Shown: piece after piece, positions 26,287-34,340 of the stretch
How positions within the stretch are numbered: the stretch's first letter is position 1
Layout: each line of letters opens with the position of its first letter
Assembly (NCBI GenBank): GCA_028684955.1
Contig: JAQUEY010000011.1
Location: forward strand, 1 to 34,340
DNA from: Eubacteriales bacterium
GTDB lineage: Bacteria; Bacillota; Clostridia; Saccharofermentanales; UBA5734
Length of the DNA stretch: 34,340 bases
Direction: 5' to 3'
Made by a program: the position numbers and the translations under genes
The notes under the pieces: generated by a model
What the model saw: the letters and a program-made list of their open reading frames with translations, nothing else
Database searches by the model: none
Told to the model about the DNA's origin: nothing

Positions 26287-27207
26287 TCACTTCAGTTTGG
26301 ACACGACTTCGCCCGGACCTGGCAGCCCTTCGCTGCTGTAGGACAGCAGTTCGCTGACCGTCATGAAGCGAAACCCCTTATCAGACAGACCGTCAATGAT
26401 GCGGGGCATGGCGGCCAGTGTGGCGCTGTTGGTGTCATGGAGTAAAATGATGTGGCCATTGGCCGCGTTTTCAATCACAAAATCGGCAATATGGTCGGGA
26501 TCATCTTTGTGGTTCCAGTCCTCCGGGCAGCTCTGCCAGGACCAGTTGACAATCAGAAGGCCCAGCTCACGGGCCACTGCTTCGGTGACGTCACTGTAGC
26601 CACCCGTGGGCGGGCGCATGACCGTAGGGGTCACACCGGCGATCGACTGGATCAGCTCGGTCGTGCGGACCAGTTCGTCGCGTGTCGTGGCTGCGTCAGC
26701 CTTTTTCAGGATCTGGTGCGTATAGGTGTGATTACCGATTTCATGGCCTTCTGCGACCTCGCGCCGGAGCAAATCGCCGCGGGCCTGGCTGGATTGGAGC
26801 CGGTTGCCGAGGACAAAAAAGGTCGCTTTGACATCTTTTTCCAGAAGGATATCGAGCAGAGGTCCGGTCAGATCTGTGGAAGGACCATCATCAAAAGTCA
26901 GGGCAATGACAGGATGCTCGTCGCTGGGTGGCCCGGAATAGACCGTGGGTTCTGGTACAGCCGTTGCCTCAGGTGCTGTCGTTGGCTTGGTTTGTGCTGT
27001 GCCCGCAGTCTGCCCGGGATCTCCCGGCGTTGCCACGGGATCGGTCTGGCTTCCGGTGGCGGCTGACGGGCTGGTTGCGGCGGGTGTCAGTGCCTGGCTG
27101 GTCATGGGCTGCAGCAGACAGCCCGTCAAGGATAACAGGGCTACCAGGATCATAATCAGGGCGGTCCATATCGGTACAGGTGGTTTCATGGCATTTGGCA
27201 CTTTCAT
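26287..27207 (-). CDS. Polysaccharide deacetylase lipoprotein (CE4/NodB domain)
   Basis: The 306-residue protein has a lipoprotein signal (lipobox LTGC, Cys30), a low-complexity Thr/Ala/Pro linker (about 36-92) and a NodB homology domain (about 97-290). All catalytic motifs are present: TFDDGPS with Asp106/Asp107, HEIGNHTYTH with metal ligands His160/His164, RPPTGGYS (198-205), NWSWQSCPEDW (221-231) and IILLHDT with His257. It should remove N- or O-acetyl groups from peptidoglycan or another extracellular glycan. The ATG at 27207 and one at 27189 are both possible, neither with a strong ribosome site. It diverges from coaBC with mirrored promoters. Confidence 0.92.
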   Translation of the reverse strand: MKVPNAMKPPVPIWTALIMILVALLSLTGCLLQPMTSQALTPAATSPSAATGSQTDPVATPGDPGQTAGTAQTKPTTAPEATAVPEPTVYSGPPSDEHPVIALTFDDGPSTDLTGPLLDILLEKDVKATFFVLGNRLQSSQARGDLLRREVAEGHEIGNHTYTHQILKKADAATTRDELVRTTELIQSIAGVTPTVMRPPTGGYSDVTEAVARELGLLIVNWSWQSCPEDWNHKDDPDHIADFVIENAANGHIILLHDTNSATLAAMPRIIDGLSDKGFRFMTVSELLSYSSEGLPGPGEVVSKLK

Positions 27208-27260
27208 TGCATCTCATGTGTGGACGAGATCTGAGCACAGTGACTGTGATCTTTACGTTC

Positions 27261-27302
27261 ACTATATCATAACCGATCCTGATCGACCTGTTATGGTATA
27301 AT
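27261..27302. promoter_or_regulatory. Mirrored divergent extended -10 promoters (deacetylase / coaBC)
   Basis: On the plus strand GTTATGGTATAAT (27290-27302) is an extended -10 (TGnTATAAT) facing coaBC. On the minus strand GTTATGATATAGT (27273-27261) is a near-identical element facing the deacetylase gene; 11 of 13 bases agree. The arms CATAAC/GTTATG (27268-27273, 27290-27295) enclose an inner palindrome CGATC-CT-GATCG (27274-27285). Neither promoter has a good -35, typical of extended -10 types. One protein bound at the centre could control both genes. Confidence 0.6.
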
Positions 27303-27367
27303 TATTCGGATAATCCGGCATGTCCCATGGGGATAGGCTGTGCCGGTGCAGGAGGACAGTTTACAGC

Positions 27368-28543
27368 ATGCCAGGTGCCAGAAAAATTACTTTGGGAGTG
27401 ACGGGCTCCATTGCTGCTTACAAAGCAGCTGAAATCGCCAGCGCCCTGACGTCTGCGGGCCATGAGGTCCGCGTGATCATGACAGAACATGCGACCCGGT
27501 TCATCTCTCCGATTACATTTGAGACACTGACGCACCAGAAGGTCCTGGTTGACATGTTTTCTGATGAGGACCACCGTCAGGTTTCGCATATTGAACAGGG
27601 AACCAACATCGATCTGGTTCTGGTCGCACCAGCAACGTTCAATATCATTGGCAAGGCCGCTCAGGGAATCGCCGATGACCTTCTAAGTTCGGTTCTGGCG
27701 GCAGCCGATCCAAAACGCGTCCTGTACGCCCCGGCCATGAATGTCAACATGTTTGAAAACCCATCGTTCCAGGCGAATCTGGCCACTTTGCTGGCACGCG
27801 GCAGCCGGTTCGTTGAGCCAGAGGAAGGCATGCTGGCCTGCGGTGTCTATGCCAAGGGCCGCTTGGCCAAGGTGCCTGCCATCCTCGATGCCGTCGAATC
27901 GTTTCTCGCACCCAAGCCTTTGCTGGGCAAGCGCGTGCTGATCACGGCTGGTGCGACGCGCGAATACATCGATCCGATCCGCTTCCTGTCCAATTCATCG
28001 AGTGGCCAGATGGGTGTCGCACTGGCCCGGGCCTGTCGCCACTATGGGGCTGAGGTCACGCTGCTGCTGGCTAATTCCACCCTGGATGCCCCTGGGGTCG
28101 AGGTCATCCGGGTCGACACCGTGGCCGATCTCTATGCAGCTGCGCTCAAAGCGTTTCCGGCAACGGACTACCTGTTTGCCGCTGCTGCTGTGTCTGACTT
28201 CAAGCCAGCCACCAGAAGTGATTCCAAAATCAAAAAAACAGGCGCCACGCTGAACATCGAGCTGGTGCCCAATACCGATGTATTGCTGGAGCTGTCAAAA
28301 CACAAGACCCACCAGAAGCTGATCGGGTTTGCGGCTGAGAGCGAGGCGATGCTGGAAAACGCCAAAGGCAAGCTCGAGCGCAAGAAGCTTGACCTGATCA
28401 TTGCCAACTCACTGGACAATTTTGCCCGGGCCTCGGGCAAGGTCTGGCTGGTCGATGAGCAGGAGACCGAGGAATTGCCCGAATTACCCAAACCGGAATT
28501 GGCCTTTGCCATCCTCGATGCCATGCTGGCCAAAGGATTGTGA
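27368..28543 (+). CDS. coaBC: Bifunctional phosphopantothenoylcysteine synthetase/decarboxylase
   Basis: CoaBC converts 4'-phosphopantothenate to 4'-phosphopantetheine in two steps of CoA synthesis. The 391-residue protein has the FMN-dependent CoaC decarboxylase domain (1-180): LGVTGSIAAYKA, catalytic His74 in VSHIEQG, Asn125 in PAMNVNMF and Cys158 in GMLACGVYAKGRL; Asn125 and Cys158 share their numbers with E. coli Dfp. The CoaB ligase domain (about 185-390) follows, with KRVLITAGATREYIDPIR and SSSGQMG. The ATG at 27368 has AGGAGG about 12 bases upstream. It is the first gene of the pantothenate/CoA operon. Confidence 0.96.
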   Translation: MPGARKITLGVTGSIAAYKAAEIASALTSAGHEVRVIMTEHATRFISPITFETLTHQKVLVDMFSDEDHRQVSHIEQGTNIDLVLVAPATFNIIGKAAQGIADDLLSSVLAAADPKRVLYAPAMNVNMFENPSFQANLATLLARGSRFVEPEEGMLACGVYAKGRLAKVPAILDAVESFLAPKPLLGKRVLITAGATREYIDPIRFLSNSSSGQMGVALARACRHYGAEVTLLLANSTLDAPGVEVIRVDTVADLYAAALKAFPATDYLFAAAAVSDFKPATRSDSKIKKTGATLNIELVPNTDVLLELSKHKTHQKLIGFAAESEAMLENAKGKLERKKLDLIIANSLDNFARASGKVWLVDEQETEELPELPKPELAFAILDAMLAKGL

Positions 28544-28551
28544 GGTCGCAG

Positions 28552-30291
28552 ATGAGAGCAGAAGCAGGTACACCCTCCAGTCCGGAATTTTCCCAAGGCA
28601 CTTCACCAGATCCCTTCTGTGGACCAGACCAGTCATGTGTCCGAGTCCTGGCCGTTGACATTGGCAACACCCAGACCGTCATCGGCTGGTTTGAAGCGGA
28701 TGTGTTGCGCTGCACCGCCCGCTGGGGCACGGTGCGCGAGGATGCGGATGACCTTATGGACCGGGAATTGTCGGGTTTTTTTGACCGCTACAACCTGAAC
28801 CCTGGCCAGCTTGATGCCATTGGCATTTCGTCTGTCGTTCCACCCGCCACACCCCAGCTGGTCGAAGCTTTGAGCCGCTACACCGGGCTTTTACCTGTCC
28901 TGACCAGCGCCCGGACATCGATCATTCCGATCCGGGTCGATGTGCCGGAAAAAATAGGCGCGGACCGGATTGCCAATGCAGTCGCAGCCGCCCGCCTCTA
29001 TCCCTTGCCGGCCATTGTCATGGATGTGGGGACAGCTACGACAGTCAGCGTGATTGATGCCACCGGCAGCCTGGTGGGCGGCTCGATCAGCCTCGGCTTG
29101 CAAAACAGTGCCCGGGCGCTGCATCAGGTGACTGCCCAGCTGCCATTGTCCGATCTGGCCAGCCCCCCTGCCCAGATTGGCCGCAACACAGAGGACAGCA
29201 TCCGCAGCGGACTTCTCAATGGCACCGCTGCGATGCTCGAAGGCTTGGCAGAACGGATGTCCGGTGAACTGGGCCGTCCTGCCACCCTGATCTTGACGGG
29301 CGGCTTGTCCGGCCGCCTGATCCACCATTTCAGGAAACCCGTCCGCCACGATCCGGAGCTGCTGCTCAAAGGCTTGCGCCTGATTGCTCTCGGTGGCCAG
29401 CCGGCTGCGATCGTTCGCCCTTTGACCGGCCGGCGACTGGGCATCATTGGTGCAGGACGGCTGGGTGTCGGCCTGGGCCTGTATCTGGCCAGCCGCGGGG
29501 TCGCTCTGGCGGGTTATGCCAGCCGCAGTTTCCTCTCGGCAGAAAGAGCTGCCCGCCTGACCGGCAGCAAAGCGTTCCGCAATCTGGATGAAGTGGCGGC
29601 CTATTCCGACATGATCCTGATTGCAACGCCCGATGGTGAGATCGCCGCCGTGGCGCGCCGTCTGGCCGGTCGCCTGGTTTCAGGCCAGTGGCTGTTGCAT
29701 GCCAGTGGCTCGTTATCGGCAGAAACCTTGCGGGACAACCTGCCGGACAAACCTGATGTGGGCGTCTTGTCCTTGCACCCGATGCTGGCTTTTGCCAGCC
29801 GCGACATGATGCCGGAGGCGATCGAAACCGCCAGCTTTTCCCTGGAGGGAGATGCAACAATTGCCGATGAATGGGCTGCGGCCCTTTCAGAATGGAGCCA
29901 CCCGGTCATCCGGCTGTCTGCCGGTCAGAAACCCCTCTACCACCTGGCCAGTGTCTGGGCATCCAACCTGACTTTGGCAGTCATCGCCCGGAGCTGTGCG
30001 TACCTGGAAACCCTTGGTCTGTCCCACAAGCAAGCCGAACAGGCTGTCTGGCCTCTGATCAAGGCCAGCATCGACAATTTCCACGCCCATGGCCTGCCGG
30101 GCGCCCTGACAGGTCCAGTCGAGCGCAATGATGTCGATACGATCCGCCATCATCTGGCTGCCATGCCGGCAGACGACCGGGCCCTCTATCGCCAGTTGTC
30201 GGCGATTTTGCTGGAACAAGCTCGCTTGCGCCATCACAACCGCAAAGACCAGGCTCTTCACGAATTGCTTCGTTCAGGAGGATCTTCATGA
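28552..30291 (+). CDS. Fusion of type III pantothenate kinase (CoaX) with PanG-like DUF2520 Rossmann reductase
   Basis: The 579-residue protein has two enzymes in one chain. Residues 32-285 are CoaX, which phosphorylates pantothenate: [13 protein letters not shown] (33-45), [13 protein letters not shown] (134-146), [14 protein letters not shown] (156-169) and [15 protein letters not shown]. The usual Pro in GGxIxPG is Leu here. Residues 294-570 are a Rossmann domain with GAGRLG (300-305), then a DUF2520 domain with [15 protein letters not shown] (463-472) and [12 protein letters not shown] (516-527). This layout is that of PanG, a ketopantoate reductase described in Francisella. The ATG at 28552 has GAGG upstream and leaves about 30 extra N-terminal residues before the kinase. 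panB overlaps its stop. No panE is present, so the second half likely supplies that step. Confidence 0.88.
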   Translation: MRAEAGTPSSPEFSQGTSPDPFCGPDQSCVRVLAVDIGNTQTVIGWFEADVLRCTARWGTVREDADDLMDRELSGFFDRYNLNPGQLDAIGISSVVPPATPQLVEALSRYTGLLPVLTSARTSIIPIRVDVPEKIGADRIANAVAAARLYPLPAIVMDVGTATTVSVIDATGSLVGGSISLGLQNSARALHQVTAQLPLSDLASPPAQIGRNTEDSIRSGLLNGTAAMLEGLAERMSGELGRPATLILTGGLSGRLIHHFRKPVRHDPELLLKGLRLIALGGQPAAIVRPLTGRRLGIIGAGRLGVGLGLYLASRGVALAGYASRSFLSAERAARLTGSKAFRNLDEVAAYSDMILIATPDGEIAAVARRLAGRLVSGQWLLHASGSLSAETLRDNLPDKPDVGVLSLHPMLAFASRDMMPEAIETASFSLEGDATIADEWAAALSEWSHPVIRLSAGQKPLYHLASVWASNLTLAVIARSCAYLETLGLSHKQAEQAVWPLIKASIDNFHAHGLPGALTGPVERNDVDTIRHHLAAMPADDRALYRQLSAILLEQARLRHHNRKDQALHELLRSGGSS

Positions 30292-31145
30292 AACGTACCA
30301 TCACGACTTTCCAGAAAGCCAAAACCATCGGCGAACGGCTGGCCATGGTGACTGCCTACGACTATTCGATGGCCCGCCTGGCGGATGCCTCCGGAGTAGA
30401 TGCCATTCTGGTTGGCGATTCACTGGGCATGGTCTGCCTCGGTTATCCGAATACGCTGCCTGTCACCATGGCAGACATGCTGCACCACACCAAAGCCGTC
30501 GCCCGGGGTACGAAAGACGCCCTTTTGGTGAGTGACTTACCCTTTATGTCCTACCAGACTTCGGTGCGCGATGCCATAGTCAATGCCGGACGCCTGATCC
30601 AGGAAGGTAATGCCGAGGCAATCAAGCTCGAAGGCGGCGCCACGGTCCTGCCCCAGGTCCGGGCAATCGTCAAAGCCCAGATCCCGGTCATGGGCCATCT
30701 TGGACTGACTCCGCAGTCGGTCCATGTCTTTGGCGGATTCAAGTACCAGGGCAAGGAAGAAAAGGCAGCTCGCCAGCTGATTGAGGACGCCAGACGCCTG
30801 GAGGATGCCGGGGCATTTGCCATCGTCCTCGAATGCTTGCCAGCGGAACTGGCAGAAGTGATCAGCAAATCCGTGTCTATCCCGGTGATCGGTATCGGCT
30901 CAGGTGTCGGATGTGATGGCCAAGTCCTGGTTTACCATGATATTCTGGGATTGTCCGGTGATATCAAACCGCGTTTTGCCAAGGTCTTTGCCGATGGCGC
31001 CCAGACAGCGGAAACGGGTCTGAAATCCTTTGTCGCAGCTGTCCGCCAGGGGACTTTCCCCGGACCTGAGCATTCGGTAGCCCTCGATAAAGACCTGGCC
31101 CGAAGGCTGAAACAGTCGCCAGATGCCGGAACGCATCTGGCTTGA
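30288..31145 (+). CDS. panB: 3-methyl-2-oxobutanoate hydroxymethyltransferase
   Basis: PanB adds a hydroxymethyl group from methylene-tetrahydrofolate to 2-ketoisovalerate, giving ketopantoate. The 285-residue TIM-barrel protein carries the Mg and substrate ligands: Asp44 in LVGDSLGMV, Asp83 in VSDLPFMSY, Lys113 and Glu115 in IKLEGG, and Glu182 in [17 protein letters not shown] and [17 protein letters not shown] are family segments. The ATG at 30288 has AGGAGG upstream and overlaps the stop of the preceding fusion gene (ATGA), so translation of the ketopantoate producer and the presumed ketopantoate reductase is coupled. Confidence 0.97.
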   Translation: MKRTITTFQKAKTIGERLAMVTAYDYSMARLADASGVDAILVGDSLGMVCLGYPNTLPVTMADMLHHTKAVARGTKDALLVSDLPFMSYQTSVRDAIVNAGRLIQEGNAEAIKLEGGATVLPQVRAIVKAQIPVMGHLGLTPQSVHVFGGFKYQGKEEKAARQLIEDARRLEDAGAFAIVLECLPAELAEVISKSVSIPVIGIGSGVGCDGQVLVYHDILGLSGDIKPRFAKVFADGAQTAETGLKSFVAAVRQGTFPGPEHSVALDKDLARRLKQSPDAGTHLA

Positions 31146-31166
31146 GCGTTGGCGGGAGGCGAGATC

Positions 31167-32102
31167 ATGATGAAGAAGCAACAGACGGATAAAAGCAACC
31201 AGACGTCGGTTCTCGAAAAAAAGGCTCTCGATGCCCGGGTTGAACGGGAAGCCATGGAGATTGCCAGCACCATCCAGGATGTCCGGACTGTAGTCAAGCT
31301 ATACCAGAACGCCCAGGAGACCATCGGGCTGGTACCGACCATGGGCTACCTGCACACGGGTCATGTCAGCCTGATCGAAAAAGCCAGGAAGTCCTGCGAC
31401 CGTGTGATTGTCAGCATTTTTGTCAATCCGATCCAGTTTGGCCCGAATGAAGATTACACCCGCTATCCCCGCGATCTGGAACGAGATCTGGAGTTGTGCC
31501 GCGACGCAGGTGCCGACTTGGTCTTCATCCCGGAGGTCGCCGACATGTATCCCAAGCCTAATTTGACTTTTGCCGATGTCAAGACCCTCGGGGACCACCT
31601 GTGTGGGGCCAGCCGGCCTGGCCATTTCCAGGGCGTCTTGACAGTTGTAGCCAAATTATTTAACATTTGCCAGCCAGACCAGGCCTTTTTCGGGGAAAAA
31701 GACGCCCAGCAACTGGCGATCATCCGCCGCATGGTCGCTGATTTCAACTTCCCTGTCGAAATCGTGCCCTGTCCGATCATTCGCGAAGCAGATGGCCTGG
31801 CCATGAGCTCCAGGAATGTCTATCTGTCAGAGAAGGAGCGCCAGGCGGCTTTGTCATTGTCACGCAGTCTGGAGAAAGCCTGGCAGGCACTCGAAACAGG
31901 CGAACGGTCTGCAACTGTCATCCGCGACATCATCCGTTCCGGAATTGCTGCCGAGCCACTGGCCCGGATCGATTATGTCGAGGTTGTGGATGGGGACACC
32001 CTGCAGCCTGTCACGACCATCTCAGGCAGCGTCCTGGCTGCCGTTGCCGTCTTTTTCGGCAAAACCCGCCTGATCGACAACTTCACGTTCAGGCCGGAAT
32101 AA
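31167..32102 (+). CDS. panC: Pantothenate synthetase
   Basis: PanC joins pantoate and beta-alanine using ATP. Family motifs are [13 protein letters not shown] (54-66, with the HxGH nucleotide motif), [43 protein letters not shown] and [14 protein letters not shown]. The ATG at 31167 has GGGAGG 7 bases upstream and gives 311 residues, about 30 more than usual; the extra N-terminus is highly charged and low in complexity. An in-frame ATG at 31254 would give the standard 282 residues but has only GGGAAG almost touching it. It lies 21 bases after panB. Confidence 0.95.
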   Translation: MMKKQQTDKSNQTSVLEKKALDARVEREAMEIASTIQDVRTVVKLYQNAQETIGLVPTMGYLHTGHVSLIEKARKSCDRVIVSIFVNPIQFGPNEDYTRYPRDLERDLELCRDAGADLVFIPEVADMYPKPNLTFADVKTLGDHLCGASRPGHFQGVLTVVAKLFNICQPDQAFFGEKDAQQLAIIRRMVADFNFPVEIVPCPIIREADGLAMSSRNVYLSEKERQAALSLSRSLEKAWQALETGERSATVIRDIIRSGIAAEPLARIDYVEVVDGDTLQPVTTISGSVLAAVAVFFGKTRLIDNFTFRPE

Positions 32103-32116
32103 AGGAGGAACCTACC

Positions 32117-32500
32117 TTGGAATTGTCCGTACTCAAAGCCAAAATCCACCGCGCGGTGGTCACTGAGGCTGACTTGCATTATGTCGGCAGCATCACGATC
32201 GACCAGGATCTGATGGATGCCGCTGGCCTTTTATCCTATGAAAAAGTCCTCGTTGCCGACATCGACAATGGCAACCGCCTCGAGACCTACATCATCGCCG
32301 GGCCACGCGGCAGCGGCATCATCTGCCTCAATGGCGCCTCCGCCCGTCTCGTCAGCCCCGGTGACCGTGTCATTGTCATGGCCTACTGCACCATGTCCCC
32401 CGAAGAAGCCAAGACCCATCGTCCGACTGTCGTCTTTGTCGACGAGAAAAACGCAATCACGGAGATCACCTATTACGAAGAACATGGCATGATTGGCTGA
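32117..32500 (+). CDS. panD: Aspartate 1-decarboxylase
   Basis: PanD makes beta-alanine from aspartate with a pyruvoyl group formed by self-cleavage. The 127-residue proenzyme has the cleavage site Gly24-Ser25 in HYVGSITID and the conserved [14 protein letters not shown] start. [19 protein letters not shown] and VIVMAY are also typical. The start is a TTG at 32117 with AAAGGAGG (32101-32108) well spaced, so no ATG is used. It closes the pantothenate/CoA operon, 14 bases after panC. Confidence 0.96.
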   Translation: MELSVLKAKIHRAVVTEADLHYVGSITIDQDLMDAAGLLSYEKVLVADIDNGNRLETYIIAGPRGSGIICLNGASARLVSPGDRVIVMAYCTMSPEEAKTHRPTVVFVDEKNAITEITYYEEHGMIG

Positions 32501-32521
32501 AGCGCCGGTCTGTCCGGCGCT
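32501..32521 (+). terminator. Hairpin after panD, possible operon terminator
   Basis: AGCGCCGG (32501-32508) pairs perfectly with CCGGCGCT (32514-32521) over a 5-base loop, directly after the panD stop. No T run follows immediately, so it may act with Rho or as an mRNA 3' protector rather than as a classical terminator. Confidence 0.5.
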
Positions 32522-32550
32522 GCGCCCGCCTTCGGATTTTCAAGAACTTT

Positions 32551-32579
32551 TTGCCGTTTCAAACGTCCAATGGTTAGAT
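32551..32579 (+). promoter_or_regulatory. Candidate promoter of the serpin gene
   Basis: TTGCCG (32551-32556) and TTAGAT (32574-32579) are 17 bases apart, with TGG just before the second hexamer as in extended -10 promoters. Transcription would start about 15 bases before the serpin ribosome site. Confidence 0.4.
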
Positions 32580-32601
32580 CATTCGATTGGAGGTGTTCGT
32601 G

Positions 32602-33960
32602 ATGAAACGGTTGTTTTCATTAATCTTCATGCTGGCATCAATCCTGGCGCTGGTACTTGCTGGCTGTACAGGTCCGGTATCAAGCTCAGGGCCTGCTTCC
32701 GAGTCTGCCTCAGAAAACACGCAGGAATCGTCCGGGGAAACGAGCCGGACCCCCCAGCCGGCATCTGGCGCGAATGATTTGATGGCTGATGTGAGTTCGG
32801 CTGCCTGGCCGGTTGAACCGGAGCCTTTACCTGAGGGCTGGTCTGGTGGGGCAAGTCGCTTTTCGGCCTTGCTTTTCCAGAAATCAGCAGAAAATCCGGG
32901 TAATTTCATGGTATCGCCTGCCTCGGTCTACCTGGCTCTCGCGATGACCTTGAACGGGGCTGATACAACGACGCGCGATGCGATGTTGGCGGCACTGGCT
33001 GCTCAGGGTTTGTCGGTCGCAGATGTCAACCGTGCCGCACGCAGCTGGATCACGGGGCTGAATCGTGCCAGTGGGCAAACGACGGTTTCGATCACGAATT
33101 CGATCTGGTTCGACCAGGATTTTGTCCCTTTCCAGCCGTTTTTACAGGCCAACGCCGACTATTTCAATGCAGCTGCGCAAAAGCTTGATTTCAAGGACTC
33201 CAAGACACTGGATGTGATCAATGGCTGGGTCAGCGAAGCCACAAATGGCCGGATCGAGCAGATCATCGACCAGATCCGCCCCGATTCGGTGATGTTCCTG
33301 ATCAATGCGATCTATTTCCTGGCCGACTGGGACATTCCTTTTGAAAAAGCGGACACCCGCCCGCAACCTTTCCGGGCGCCCGAGGGGGACGTGGAAGTCG
33401 ATTTCATGCACCGGACCGGTGGGATGAATTTCTACCAGCTGGATGATGCGACTGGTATTGGACTGCCTTATGCCGATGACCGGTTTGCCTTTTTTGCCGT
33501 GTTACCTGATGAAGGCACGGATGCGCGCGAATGGCTGGGTGCACAAGATCCGGCGCTGTTTTTTAACGAAGTTGCGGCTGGATTGCGCCAGGATCCGCTC
33601 GAGGTCGATCTGGCCCTGCCCAAGTTCGAGTCGCGCTATGAGGATAGTCTTCTCAATGAATTATCCCACCTGGGTCTCAACATTGCGTTCCAACCCGACC
33701 AGGCTGATTTTTCCCAGATGATCGACAGCCATGAAAAAATCCTCTACATCGGTGAGGTCAAGCACAAATCGTTTGTCCGTGTGGATGAGAAAGGGACCGA
33801 GGCAGCAGCAGCGACCTCAGTGGAGATGCGCGTGACGAGTTTGCCGTTCTCGGAGCATCAGATTGTTTTTGACCGGCCGTTTGTCTATGGCATCCTCGAT
33901 CTGGAAACTGGTTTGCCTTTGTTCGCTGGTATTCTGGAAAAACCCGAACCTGTGTCATGA
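32602..33960 (+). CDS. Lipoprotein serpin (serine protease inhibitor)
   Basis: The 452-residue protein has a lipoprotein signal peptide (lipobox VLAGC, Cys22), a Ser/Glu/Pro-rich linker (about 25-70) and a full serpin domain (about 80-450): NFMVSPASVYLALAMTLNGA, FLINAIYFLADWDIPF, DLALPKFESRYEDSL, and FDRPFVYGILDLETGLPLFAG. The hinge of the reactive loop is intact, GTEAAAAT (398-405), typical of inhibitory serpins. Counting from the conserved hinge, Thr412-Ser413 falls at P1-P1', which suggests an elastase-like or subtilisin-like target. The ATG at 32602 has GGAGGTG upstream. It would act on the cell surface against host or competitor proteases, or self-released ones; the target is unknown. 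Confidence 0.95.
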   Translation: MKRLFSLIFMLASILALVLAGCTGPVSSSGPASESASENTQESSGETSRTPQPASGANDLMADVSSAAWPVEPEPLPEGWSGGASRFSALLFQKSAENPGNFMVSPASVYLALAMTLNGADTTTRDAMLAALAAQGLSVADVNRAARSWITGLNRASGQTTVSITNSIWFDQDFVPFQPFLQANADYFNAAAQKLDFKDSKTLDVINGWVSEATNGRIEQIIDQIRPDSVMFLINAIYFLADWDIPFEKADTRPQPFRAPEGDVEVDFMHRTGGMNFYQLDDATGIGLPYADDRFAFFAVLPDEGTDAREWLGAQDPALFFNEVAAGLRQDPLEVDLALPKFESRYEDSLLNELSHLGLNIAFQPDQADFSQMIDSHEKILYIGEVKHKSFVRVDEKGTEAAAATSVEMRVTSLPFSEHQIVFDRPFVYGILDLETGLPLFAGILEKPEPVS

Positions 33961-33994
33961 ACCGGTTCTTGCACGATGCCGGGGCAGACCTGCC

Positions 33995-34340
33995 ATGACT
34001 GAGCAGAAGGTGCAGCAGCTTTTTGCCAGCCAGCCTGAAATGATTCCCGTTTACGAAGCGCTGGAGCAATGGATCCTGAGTTTGCCGGGCACCCGAGTGG
34101 TCTTCCGGAAAACTCAGGCTTCCTTTTATGCCAGGCGGACATTTGCGTCAGCGTGGCCGCCCATCTTGACCGTGAAAAACCGGCCGGACCGTTATTTGAT
34201 CGTGAGTTTTTACTTGGATCATCACGTGGTTCATCCGCGGATTATCAGTGCCGTCGAACCACGCCCTGGCCTCTGGACGCATCATGTCCTGGTTGCATCT
34301 GAGGTCGATCTGGACGATGGATTGCGCAGCTGGCTGCTGG
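33995..34340 (+). CDS. DUF5655-like protein, 5' part only
   Basis: The first 115 residues are in the window and run off the right edge without a stop. The protein starts MTEQKVQQLF and contains YEALEQWILSL, VVFRKTQASFYARRTFASAW, YLIVSFYLDHHVVHPRI and PRPGLWTHHVLVASEVDLD. This resembles DUF5655-type proteins common in Bacillota, of unknown function. The start lies 34 bases after the serpin stop with only a weak ribosome site, so co-transcription is possible. The family call is from memory and moderate. Confidence 0.6.
   Translation, partial: MTEQKVQQLFASQPEMIPVYEALEQWILSLPGTRVVFRKTQASFYARRTFASAWPPILTVKNRPDRYLIVSFYLDHHVVHPRIISAVEPRPGLWTHHVLVASEVDLDDGLRSWLL

Overview
The window looks like a chromosomal segment of a fairly GC-rich anaerobic member of the Bacillota (Clostridia-type). 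This is inferred from gene content: YesM/YesN-like two-component proteins, a class II GalT with a long GalK, PdxS/PdxT vitamin B6 synthesis controlled by a MocR regulator, type III pantothenate kinase, surface lipoproteins with Thr/Pro/Ala-rich linkers, and strong AGGAGG-type ribosome sites with some TTG and GTG starts. I see no rRNA, tRNA, CRISPR array, insertion sequence or phage gene. Both ends cut through genes.

Layout. (1) 1-12917, an L-fucose region. It holds the tail of an iron-sulfur aldo/keto reductase, then fucI (fucose isomerase, minus strand), diverging from a long plus-strand cluster. That cluster encodes an AraC regulator, a YesN-like response regulator, a YesM/LytS-like histidine kinase, a membrane-anchored sugar-binding protein that probably acts as the kinase's ligand sensor, a CUT2 ABC importer (ATPase, permease, lipoprotein binding protein), fucU (fucose mutarotase) and a VOC-fold protein. 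Fuculokinase and fuculose-phosphate aldolase are not in the window. (2) 12939-17298, vitamin B6: pdxS-pdxT and a LOR/SDH (ornithine-cyclodeaminase-like) gene on the minus strand, diverging from a pdxR-like regulator; three copies of a CCAGTTTG-type site lie between them. (3) 17373-19741, small genes: a DUF155/RMD1 membrane protein followed by an N-terminally short paralogue, a rhodanese, and a hypoxanthine-type DNA glycosylase. (4) 19766-24702, Leloir galactose pathway: an AraC regulator diverging from galT-galE-galK. (5) 24875-27207, two convergent lipoprotein genes: a DUF4015 putative glycoside hydrolase and a polysaccharide deacetylase. (6) 27368-32500, a compact pantothenate/CoA operon: coaBC, a coaX-panG-like fusion, panB, panC, panD. 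(7) 32602-34340, a lipoprotein serpin and a truncated DUF5655 gene.

How the parts work together. Region 1 senses, imports, anomerises and isomerises a deoxysugar, very likely L-fucose. Region 4 converts galactose to UDP-galactose and glucose 1-phosphate. Region 6 encodes every step from 2-ketoisovalerate and aspartate to 4'-phosphopantetheine, provided the Rossmann/DUF2520 half of the fusion is the ketopantoate reductase, because no PanE is present. The observations I rate highest are that CoaX-PanG fusion, the anchored binding protein wired to a two-component system beside fucose genes, and the tandem full-length/truncated DUF155 pair.
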